A stretch of DNA of 64,000 nt from Petasospora fabianii (taxonomy: Eukaryota > Ascomycota > Saccharomycetes > Phaffomycetales > Wickerhamomycetaceae): assembly GCA_022641835.1 (NCBI GenBank), contig CP048720.1, positions 62,001 to 126,000 on the forward strand, given 5' to 3'. Shown piece by piece: positions 50,347 through 58,139 of this stretch. Under the pieces are notes generated by a model that saw only the letters and a list, made by a program, of their open reading frames with translations, made no database searches and was not told the DNA's origin. Within the stretch, counting starts at the first letter, position 1. Each line of letters begins with the position of its first letter. The translations under genes were made by a program, and so were the position numbers.

Positions 50347-50569
50347 CAGCGTGCCAGAGTATAAAACAGAGCTGAAGAGATTGAGTGGTTTTGAATTGAT
50401 CTATTTGGCCCCGTTAAGTTTTCGATGGGGCTTTTTTCGCGATCTCGAACCTCGGCTCATCTTGCCGGGGGGCTCAACAGAATATAAATATAAAGGGGAT
50501 CATCTACACCTTTTACACCTTCCACAGCCAAAGACCACTACAGGAGATCCCCCAGAGATCACATTCACA

Positions 50570-51898
50570 ATGGTTGGATTTAGAGGAACAGTTACGCAGC
50601 ATCATGCCGAGACTACGGTCTCGCTCCCTCTTAAGGGCAGCTCCAACGGAGACTCAGACTCTACCGTTTCTCTACACGAGCTCGTCACCTCCATCGACGG
50701 ACTTAAAACAGGGTCACGTTTCTACCTTGCACCATCTCTATGCCACGGTGCCCTCCAAACGATGTACATTTACGGAGGCGACTTCTCCAAAACCTTCCAA
50801 GTCTACTACGGCAGACGTCTCATTCACCTCGAAGATGGCGGTTGCGTCTCGGCGGACTACGTGATCTCTCCACCAGCTGACAAGGACGAGCTCAACAAGT
50901 TCAACGAACTGGCCACTCAAAACTTCCCAGGTGAGGACTGGCCAAAGCTGCATCCTCGCACAAGGTATCTGTCTGAGTCTGAGGTGGCTGCCCTCAAGGA
51001 GCCAAGCTCCAAGTCCACCAAGCCTCTGGCCGTTCTCAATCACGGACTCGCAGGTGGTTCACACGAATCATATGTCCGTATGATCGCTGAGGGCCTCTAC
51101 AACGCTGGATTCGATGTTGTTGTTATCAATTGCAGAGGTTGTGCAAGAACAAAACTCACCACACCAGAACTTTTCACCGGTCTCCACACAGATGATTTGC
51201 GTGACTTTGTTAAGCTGTTGCAACATGAATACCCATCAAGACCACTCTATGCCGTTGGTCTCTCCTTCGGATCCACAATCCTCGCCAACTATCTTGGTGA
51301 AGAGGAAGAAAACTCGCCATTCGTCGCATCGGCATGTCTTTCTAACCCATGGGATATGGTCGACTCCGCTTATCACATCTCTAACGGTCTCATCGGTAAA
51401 AACCTCTTCGCCGAGAGTATCGCTGGAACACTGGCTCGTCTCGTCAAGTCTAATCGTAAAGTACTCATGACAAACCCTCAATTCAAGCAAGACCTCTTGG
51501 AGAACAGAAAATTCCACAGCACAGCAGAATTTGATGCCCTCTTCACAGCTCCTTTCCATGGATTCCAAACCGCATACCAATATTATAGAGCAGCTTCGTC
51601 AGTGAACAGATTACTCAAGGTGCAATCTCCACTGTTGATCATCAACTCTACGGATGATCCAGTCGTTGGTGTCCATTCGATTCCAGACAAAGAAGCGGAG
51701 GCTAACCCATACGTTGTGCTAATCAAAACGGATCTTGGTGGTCATTTGGCTTATGTGCAGAGTGATGGTAAGAACTGGGCAATCAATCGTATTGTTGACT
51801 TCTTTGCCAAGGTCCATGATACCGTTGATGAGTCCAAGAAGGTGGTGTCCAATTATAAGCCATCGAAGTCTGTTTACGATTACAAGCTTCATTATTAG
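50570..51898 (+). CDS. Alpha/beta hydrolase, monoacylglycerol lipase / ethyl ester synthase family
   Basis: The 442-residue product belongs to the yeast Eht1/Eeb1/YMR210W (Mgl2) group of alpha/beta-hydrolases that make or cleave medium-chain esters and monoacylglycerols. It has the oxyanion block LNHGLAGGSHESYVR, nucleophile elbow GLSFGS with Ser232, acid residue in NSTDDPVV, and catalytic His in GGHLAY. YMR210W is my preferred ortholog, but Eht1/Eeb1 paralogs cannot be excluded without a tree. The ATG at 50570 is chosen because the in-frame upstream part overlaps the ECM31 coding region on the other strand and is not homologous. Confidence 0.88.
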   Translation: MVGFRGTVTQHHAETTVSLPLKGSSNGDSDSTVSLHELVTSIDGLKTGSRFYLAPSLCHGALQTMYIYGGDFSKTFQVYYGRRLIHLEDGGCVSADYVISPPADKDELNKFNELATQNFPGEDWPKLHPRTRYLSESEVAALKEPSSKSTKPLAVLNHGLAGGSHESYVRMIAEGLYNAGFDVVVINCRGCARTKLTTPELFTGLHTDDLRDFVKLLQHEYPSRPLYAVGLSFGSTILANYLGEEEENSPFVASACLSNPWDMVDSAYHISNGLIGKNLFAESIAGTLARLVKSNRKVLMTNPQFKQDLLENRKFHSTAEFDALFTAPFHGFQTAYQYYRAASSVNRLLKVQSPLLIINSTDDPVVGVHSIPDKEAEANPYVVLIKTDLGGHLAYVQSDGKNWAINRIVDFFAKVHDTVDESKKVVSNYKPSKSVYDYKLHY

Positions 51899-51993
51899 AT
51901 TTAGATCTCCTTCTTTTTTTGTCATTCTTCCACTCCAGCGATATAGATTCATACATATAAATAATTTAGAACCCATTATCTTCCATAACGTAG

Positions 51994-53052
51994 TCAATTG
52001 GATCCTGCCTCGCCTCTGGCTTTGGTCCATTCACCAGCACCCGTTTGTCTCGGTAAAGCAGGGGCCGTCGTTGTTCTTGTTCGCTGGTGTAATTCACCAT
52101 TCAACTCCAATCTCTCAAAGAAATCTTCCACAAACAAGATTTCACGTTGTTCTTGTGTCAATGATTTTCTAATTGAGGCATTGGTCCAAGTTATTGCCTT
52201 CTTCAACAGACCTTCGGGACACTCATTTCTTGGTAATGACTTATCGTTTTCAACAACATATCTCTTAGACACATCGGCAACCCCATCCAATCCAAATGCC
52301 AAGCAGTAACTCATCTTCTTACCCCATCCCTTGTTGTACAACTGAGGATTATCAAAGGCCTCCTCACAACTGTCAACATGACACCATCTACCCATTTGGG
52401 AACTCCACACTTCACACCATACATGATCCTCCTTATTCAAAACATACCTCGTTCTAATATCCAATGCCCTCAAGATCAAATAGAAGCACATGTTCCATTC
52501 ACCACAGCGGCCCTGCCTCCACGATAACAACTTTACTGGATTGTTAAACCTTGGAAATCTCAACCTCGATCCATCGTCATACTGATAAACCTCGACAACA
52601 CTGGCCTCACCAAATCTCAACTCCTCCTCAGTGGGCGCAGCTCGCCCAATCAATCGACCACCAGTCTTCCCCTCCACTTCAGGAGTATTAACCCACTTGA
52701 AGAAATCTTGTTTATACCACCTCAAAGTCTCCATCACAATGAAATCTGAGTGTCCATACTCTGGGCCATGCAACGTCCCCTCCTTAATATTTCTCTCCTG
52801 CTCCGCCTCACGCACATCCACGCCGGCATAGATCTTCTCCAAGTCAATCACATCAAGTGCAGCCTCTAAGTACTCGGGGTTCTCACATGCTTTGAGCTTC
52901 TGACGCTGCTGTAGTGCCCGTTGAAGGATGTTAATCCGGTCAATGTTGGCATCCCGTGGTTGTGATGTCCATTTGTCATTATGCTCTTTTGTGAGAGCGG
53001 ACAGACGAGTCAGTAGCGCACTGGCAGTCGCTTGTGCATCTAATTGTGGCAT
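51994..53052 (-). CDS. PNG1: Peptide:N-glycanase lacking the zinc-site cysteines
   Basis: Cytosolic amidase that removes N-glycans from misfolded glycoproteins during ERAD. The 352-residue product (S. cerevisiae 363) has a transglutaminase-type catalytic triad: Cys183 in GRCGEW, His210 in EDHVW and Asp227 in HVDSCE. Flanking blocks RFPRFNNPVKLL, GKKMSYCLAFGLDGV and the C-terminal GEWTKARGE also match. The family normally has two Cys-X-X-Cys pairs binding structural zinc between DFFKW and RFPR; here residues 119-168 contain no cysteine at all. The surrounding fold sequence is intact, so the enzyme may have dispensed with the zinc. Convergent with the lipase gene, 95 bp apart. Confidence 0.94.
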   Translation of the reverse strand: MPQLDAQATASALLTRLSALTKEHNDKWTSQPRDANIDRINILQRALQQRQKLKACENPEYLEAALDVIDLEKIYAGVDVREAEQERNIKEGTLHGPEYGHSDFIVMETLRWYKQDFFKWVNTPEVEGKTGGRLIGRAAPTEEELRFGEASVVEVYQYDDGSRLRFPRFNNPVKLLSWRQGRCGEWNMCFYLILRALDIRTRYVLNKEDHVWCEVWSSQMGRWCHVDSCEEAFDNPQLYNKGWGKKMSYCLAFGLDGVADVSKRYVVENDKSLPRNECPEGLLKKAITWTNASIRKSLTQEQREILFVEDFFERLELNGELHQRTRTTTAPALPRQTGAGEWTKARGEAGSN

Positions 53053-53361
53053 TGGGTCTTTGAGTATGTGCGTGCCTCCGCGTATTTGGTTACTTTGTGG
53101 TTGGGTTGAGGTGGGCGTACGTTCCTTTTACTCATGGGTGAAGTCGAATCGGCGCTATCGAGTGCCACGCGATATTTGCCGCGAGATGATTTTATCGGCA
53201 AGTGTTGGCAGTCTAGATCACAGATAGTCATCACATCGATCAACTATATCTAGTGCTAAAGGAACCAGTTATGTTCACAATATAGCTATTATGTTGTCTT
53301 ATGTACTATTGGTGTAATTAGCAATATTTACAGACTACAGCGGGGTAATGATGGATTTTTA
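53053..53361. other. Intergenic region PNG1 promoter / MSY1 3' flank
   Basis: About 310 bp between tandem minus-strand genes; GC-rich near PNG1 (contains CCGCGAG and ACGCGAT) and A/T-rich near MSY1. Nothing else was recognised. Confidence 0.5.
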
Positions 53362-54864
53362 TCAAAGCACCTGAGCAACATGATATGTCGACTTTCCAAT
53401 TCTCATGAGCAACAACTTACCATCAATGAGTTGATCACGGGAAAACAGAACAGAGTCAGATGGGTCAACACGGAGACGGTCATATCCGATGTACACGGCT
53501 CCATTTGAGACGAATTTCTTAGCCTCCTTCTTGGAGCATCCGTGAAGTTCGGCAACAAGGGCACTGAATGGTTGATCGAGGAACTTCTCACCGTCCACAG
53601 TCTTGAGGATGTTAGCTTTCTCGAATGAATTGATAAGCATTTCGGAGGATGTGTCAGGGTATGGCTGATCTGGTAGAGGGTAAAGGATCGAGGACACCAC
53701 GGCCGCGTGCTTTCCTGATCCCACACCATGGATCAAGTCCGTCACTTCATTTGCAAGTACACGCTGAGCATTACGGTACGCTGGGTCTTGGTTGTGCATG
53801 CTCATAATGGACTCAATCTGTGAAAGCGGAAGGAAAGTGAAGATCTTCAAGAGCTTCTCAACCTCACTATCAGGGGTCTTGATAAAGTACTGATAGAGGT
53901 CAAATGATGGAGTAATCTCAGAATCAATAAACACAGCGTTACCAGCACTCTTACCAAACTTTTCACCCGATGCAGTTGTAAGCAATGGGACCGTCAAACC
54001 GAAAGAGGCTCTTCCAGCGATCCTTTGGGCTTCCATATCCTTTTTGTCCTGGTTCAGCACACCTTTCAATCTTGTAATCAGATCAACACCAGCAGTGATG
54101 TTTCCCCATTGGTCATTTCCTCCAACCTGAATACTAACATTGTGATTGCGGAACAAATACCAGAAATCATAAGCCTGCAAGATTTGATAAGTGAACTCGT
54201 TGAATCCAATTCCATTTTCAGACTCTAATCTTCCCTTGACACTATCTCTCGCAAGCATCTGCGAAACTCTGATGTGTCTTCCATAGGTGGCCAAGAATTC
54301 CAGCAGTGTCATATCCTTCCACCACTCGAAGTTATTTCTTGACTCAATCTTACCTTCTTCAATAATCTTCTGCATACTGATGGACTTGACATATCTCACA
54401 CCACTAACGAAGAATCCCTTCATTTGGGCCTTGATTTTTTCCACATTGTTCAGCCTCGTCTGCTCCTCCATAGCAGTTCTTTCCGTCGTTCTTCCGGACG
54501 GATCACCTACAGCACCAGTAGCACCACCAACGAGCCCTGTAACATCATGGCCACGGACATTAAAATGCAAGAGGATCATCAACGGGAGTAGGTTTCCCAA
54601 ATGCAATGATCTAGCTGTAGGATCCGCACCGCAGTACAATCCAACCTTAGTCTTCTGAAGCAGTTCTTCAAGGTCCTCACTGGTAGTCTGTGCCACAAGT
54701 CCACGCTTCCGGAGATGCGCTAGAAGTGGCTCTTCAAGCTCGGCAGCTAGCGCCTTTTGATCAACAGTGAGGTTGTGGTGCCATAGACCGACGCAACGGC
54801 GTTGTGAGAGTCGTGTGAGCGTATGTGTAACGGGTAGCACGCTCGCTCTCCACACTGCCTTCAT
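53362..54864 (-). CDS. MSY1: Mitochondrial tyrosyl-tRNA synthetase
   Basis: Class I synthetase charging mitochondrial tRNA-Tyr. The 500-residue product (S. cerevisiae 492) begins with a basic, hydroxylated presequence (MKAVWRASVLPVTHTLTRLS). Catalytic blocks are GLYCGADPTARSLHLGNLLP (HIGH-type HLGN), QVGGNDQWGNITAG and KFGKSAGNAVF (KMSKS-type). The C-terminus has an S4-like RNA-binding fold with KFVSNGAVYIGYDR. The bacterial-type architecture supports mitochondrial rather than cytosolic TyrRS. Confidence 0.95.
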   Translation of the reverse strand: MKAVWRASVLPVTHTLTRLSQRRCVGLWHHNLTVDQKALAAELEEPLLAHLRKRGLVAQTTSEDLEELLQKTKVGLYCGADPTARSLHLGNLLPLMILLHFNVRGHDVTGLVGGATGAVGDPSGRTTERTAMEEQTRLNNVEKIKAQMKGFFVSGVRYVKSISMQKIIEEGKIESRNNFEWWKDMTLLEFLATYGRHIRVSQMLARDSVKGRLESENGIGFNEFTYQILQAYDFWYLFRNHNVSIQVGGNDQWGNITAGVDLITRLKGVLNQDKKDMEAQRIAGRASFGLTVPLLTTASGEKFGKSAGNAVFIDSEITPSFDLYQYFIKTPDSEVEKLLKIFTFLPLSQIESIMSMHNQDPAYRNAQRVLANEVTDLIHGVGSGKHAAVVSSILYPLPDQPYPDTSSEMLINSFEKANILKTVDGEKFLDQPFSALVAELHGCSKKEAKKFVSNGAVYIGYDRLRVDPSDSVLFSRDQLIDGKLLLMRIGKSTYHVAQVL

Positions 54865-55125
54865 TGTTATTGTGCCTGGGTTGGTGAGGTGGTGGTGAAG
54901 TAAAGTTAGAGAGATGGGCTTATGTCTTCGTTGGAGATATTGGATTGGTGATTTCGCGAAAAATGAAATAGTCTAGATATTGAAGACTTCTCGTACAACT
55001 TATGAGGTACATTCTCTTCACTACAACTGAGATACATCGTTATCGAAGACATGCACATTAGGTCCTGCTTTCTCGTATATAGCAAGTTGCTTTTGTATGG
55101 AACGGGGTGACTACCAGCGTCCCGC

Positions 55126-55989
55126 TCATTCGTCAACCTCCTCTAGTACAACTCTGCGCTTGACGGTACCAGCAGCTGGAGCAGCACCTGTAGATCCCGT
55201 GCTTGATTCAATCTTCTCCGAGGATGGCTTTGCCACTGGCTTATCTGCTGTCTTAGAGCTCTTGGCCTTCTTCTGCTTTGGAACGTTCCAAGCGTACAGT
55301 GGCTTGAAGGAGTCAAAGAATCCGACATCCTCAAACAAATTTGGGAAGATCCAAAGACCCGGCTTAACAGTGTAGTATGTAATGATGAACAGGATGAGTC
55401 TGATAATTGCAATGACAAATAACAGACCAAGGAGACCAAGGAAGAGAACAGACAAGTACCAGACACCCTTTCTCATGAACTGTGGCCACAATGGGAAACA
55501 AATCACGGCAAAAACACCGATAATCACAGCAAATCCCAATAATGAGTCCCATACGGACTTCTTTTGATAGAGCCAGATGTAGTACTCATCATCTGCCAAC
55601 TCAGCCTTAGGCAATGGAACGAAACATGGGAATCCCTTCTTTGGGTTAAGATGCTTCTCTCTGGCATCAGCGGTATGGAGCTTATCACCACGGAGTACGA
55701 GTCTGTTGTTGATGAGCAATGCAAAAACGGCCTTGGCCTCCTGGAGAGAGTTCACTGGTGGTAGCTGATTCTTTGGGTTGGCAGCCTTTTCCTTGTACTC
55801 ATCGGAAAGAAGCGCACGGGCAACTCTCTTAAATCTGAAAAAGTCAACGACTCCACCATTGAGCATACCCTGACGCTGTTTGAGAATCGCGTGGTTGCGA
55901 AGGAAGTAGGCCACGTTCACAGCAAGTGGGTTCACTTGGAACTGCTGTTGCTGCTGTGGTACTTGAGGCTGTGGTGGTTGCTGGTTCAT
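55126..55989 (-). CDS. SEC62: Sec62 post-translational translocation factor
   Basis: ER membrane subunit of the Sec62-Sec63 complex that works with Sec61 (also in this window) in post-translational import. The 287-residue product has a Gln-rich start, a cytosolic domain with NVAYFLRNHAILKQRQGMLN and VDFFRFKRV, two membrane spans (about residues 148-168 and 178-206), and LWIFPNLFEDVGFFDSFKPL, then YAW after the spans. The tail is Lys/Ser-rich with a final acidic EEVDE. Both family signatures are clear. Confidence 0.95.
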   Translation of the reverse strand: MNQQPPQPQVPQQQQQFQVNPLAVNVAYFLRNHAILKQRQGMLNGGVVDFFRFKRVARALLSDEYKEKAANPKNQLPPVNSLQEAKAVFALLINNRLVLRGDKLHTADAREKHLNPKKGFPCFVPLPKAELADDEYYIWLYQKKSVWDSLLGFAVIIGVFAVICFPLWPQFMRKGVWYLSVLFLGLLGLLFVIAIIRLILFIITYYTVKPGLWIFPNLFEDVGFFDSFKPLYAWNVPKQKKAKSSKTADKPVAKPSSEKIESSTGSTGAAPAAGTVKRRVVLEEVDE

Positions 55990-56919
55990 TGTATTGGTTA
56001 TGACGTGTGAGGCCGTCTGAAGAGATGCTTAGATAAATGAGACTGTTGATTGTGATAGAACCGCCAATTTCAGACTGTCCTGCTACTATGGGTTCTCAGA
56101 TGAAGATAGAAAGCCTTAAAACTCCAGATTGGCAGTATCCGCTAGTCAATGATGGAAAATACTGACATGAGGATCACCAAGCTCGCCAAAGCGCGCTAGT
56201 CTTTTTCAACGTGTCGTCTTTCTTGGCACGGAAATATTTGGCAGAATCTTGAAAGTCTACACCTGCACACCGCAGAATAACAGATGTCACTTTAAAATGG
56301 TATAACACGGCAAGGATTGTCATAAATTCCAGTAAAATATATTGAAAAATAACTATCAAACTATTATTAATTTGATCTTAAGTTTGAAATAGAATCTTTA
56401 CTAAGAATTGCTAGTATCTGAGAAAAAGGACCGTTATCAGCTATTATTTCCACTAGTTGAAGTGGTGCTCTAGAATTTAATCGGAAAATCTTCAAATTAC
56501 TGTCGGAATTTAGCAGTAAAATTCCCCCTCTTGGCAGAGGAAGATTTCAAGCTGCAATATTTGAAGTATTATGTGAAAGACGTATGCCAACTTTATACTT
56601 AATGCAAGAAGTATTAAAGTGGTGTTTGGGTGTGTATATATGGGGATGTCCAGGTTTTAAGACGTTGTACGAACTAGTGGCCCTATCTTTTACTGGGTAT
56701 AATTTAATCTTTCTAGGAATTTAGTTAGATTGGAGTAATGGGATAGGTGTAAATGAGTCGCTTCTGCCCTTCCACCAATGACGCGTAGTCCATGATTAAC
56801 TTATTTAGTAGCTCTCTGCTCATCGCGCAGCAGTGGACCATCAAAAAATTTCGAGCCATCTGCAACCAACGTCACAACTTCATCCTCATCCCCACATTTC
56901 CAGACATCACATCCATAAA
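55990..56919. other. Divergent intergenic region SEC62 / GCIP-like, A/T-rich
   Basis: About 930 bp, clearly more A/T-rich than the rest of the window between 56270 and 56760. A 61-codon minus-strand frame (56359-56174) starts hydrophobic but has no recognised homolog. A perfect 5-bp hairpin (CCTCT/AGAGG) lies near 56526-56539. No terminal repeats, tRNA or transposon signature were found. Confidence 0.5.
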
Positions 56920-57951
56920 ATGTCAACCGAACACACAGAAGAGGATTTGAGGGCCCTCATCCAATCGTTCAAAGAAGGACTCACACTTTATTCTTCGACA
57001 TTGACTAGCACACCGCTCTCCCAACTTAAGACACAAACCATCACTGATGCAGACCAAGAACTCATCAAGGTTTCCAAGATCCTCTCTGCCCATGCCACCA
57101 AGATTGGTATTGCATTCAGACCGCCTGTGAGTATCAATGCATCATATGAACAGATCAAGGAGACTTCTCAGAAGATGTTGTTGATTGTGGGCGCGACATC
57201 ACAGTTTGAGAATGAAGTAGAATGGTCTCTCTTGTTCCAGAAGGAAGTTATTAGTACAGTTCAGGATGTGATCTCGAGTTATATAGCGTTTTTGGACGAG
57301 CTTGAAGCTTTAGACTTCAAAGAGAAGAAGGAAACCGCCGAGCAGAAGGAAGGTGTTGACGGAAGATTGGTCAGTGTGGGTAAAGTCTGGGATAGTTGTA
57401 AAACCTTGCAGGCATTGATGGAAAAGGGTAAGCTGGGTTTGTTGAAGGATAACATCAAGATGAACATGCAGATTATTGATGACGCGCTGGATGAATTTAC
57501 AGAATGGATTGAGAATCCTGAGGTGATGGATGACTTTGATCCATTTGGACTGGGCGATGCTAATGACGATGACAAGGCGGATTCCGAGGAGGAAGAGGAA
57601 AAAAGCACAGAGATTGACTCAAAGACATTAGAGTTGGCCAAGGTATGGACGGATAAGATCAAGATGCTTAAGCTGCTAATGAGTTCTCTGAGCAAATCAT
57701 TACCTGCATCAAAGGATGCAAAGGGATCTGACGTTGATGAGTTTAACAAGGAACAAGATCAACTTGCTGCTCAAGTAGATGATCTCGTTGCTGCATTTTT
57801 CATGAACTCTGGTATGCCTGAGATCAAGACCCAAATTACTGGAATCCAGAAAAAGAGTGAGCTTCTTATTACTCTTGTGAGAAAGCTCAACAAGGATGAT
57901 GATAAGAAGACTAAATGGCTTGATCTCTGGCAGGAAAAGTTCATTGCTTAG
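56920..57951 (+). CDS. Cyclin-D1-binding protein (GCIP/CCNDBP1) family protein
   Basis: The 343-residue product is acidic and helical, starting MSTEHTEEDLRALIQSFKEG. The block order, a two-helix start, LIVGATSQFENEVEWSLLFQ, KVWDSCKTL, DEFTEWIENPEVMDDFDPFG, then AKVWTDKIKMLKLLM and a C-terminal helical domain, resembles the fungal members of the Grap2/cyclin-D-interacting family. In animals the family regulates transcription and cell cycle; its fungal role is not established. The ATG at 56920 is preferred over one 87 nt upstream, which adds His/Pro/Gln-rich leader-like sequence. Confidence 0.75.
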   Translation: MSTEHTEEDLRALIQSFKEGLTLYSSTLTSTPLSQLKTQTITDADQELIKVSKILSAHATKIGIAFRPPVSINASYEQIKETSQKMLLIVGATSQFENEVEWSLLFQKEVISTVQDVISSYIAFLDELEALDFKEKKETAEQKEGVDGRLVSVGKVWDSCKTLQALMEKGKLGLLKDNIKMNMQIIDDALDEFTEWIENPEVMDDFDPFGLGDANDDDKADSEEEEEKSTEIDSKTLELAKVWTDKIKMLKLLMSSLSKSLPASKDAKGSDVDEFNKEQDQLAAQVDDLVAAFFMNSGMPEIKTQITGIQKKSELLITLVRKLNKDDDKKTKWLDLWQEKFIA

Positions 57952-57963
57952 ACATGACATGTT

Positions 57964-58083
57964 TGTAAAATCTAATGACTTTATCATACACTATGTAAAA
58001 TCTAATGACTTCATCATACACTGTGTAAAATCTAATGACTTCATCATACACTATGTAAAATGTAATGACTTCATTACATACTA
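57964..58083. repeat. Four tandem copies of a 30-bp repeat
   Basis: Four head-to-tail units of exactly 30 bp start at 57964, 57994, 58024 and 58054, each beginning GTAAAATCTAATGACT. Units 1-3 differ at one or two positions; unit 4 has diverged more. They lie between the convergent stops of the GCIP-like gene and LAS17, 12 bp after the former stop. The period is a multiple of three, but the array is outside both coding regions. Confidence 0.95.
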
Positions 58084-58139
58084 TCATCAAAATATCTAAC
58101 AAAAAGGTTACTTGTATATCGTACAAATGGAAGCTTTAA

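Noticed and set aside
50408-50436. GGCCCC...GGGGCT hairpin followed by a T run, resembling a bacterial intrinsic terminator
   Set aside because: It lies in a yeast divergent promoter where Rho-independent termination is not used by Pol II, and the stem contains a mismatch or wobble pair.
50237-50569. Upstream extension of the lipase gene
   Set aside because: It overlaps the 5' coding part of ECM31 on the opposite strand; the family alignment starts at the ATG at 50570.
56174-56359. 61-codon minus-strand frame in the A/T-rich gap
   Set aside because: Short, in low-GC DNA, no recognised homolog and no supporting promoter or splice context.
57896-58099. Plus-strand frame translating the 30-bp repeat as repeated NDFIIH peptides
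   Set aside because: It is in a different frame from the adjacent gene and arises only because the repeat period is a multiple of three without stops.
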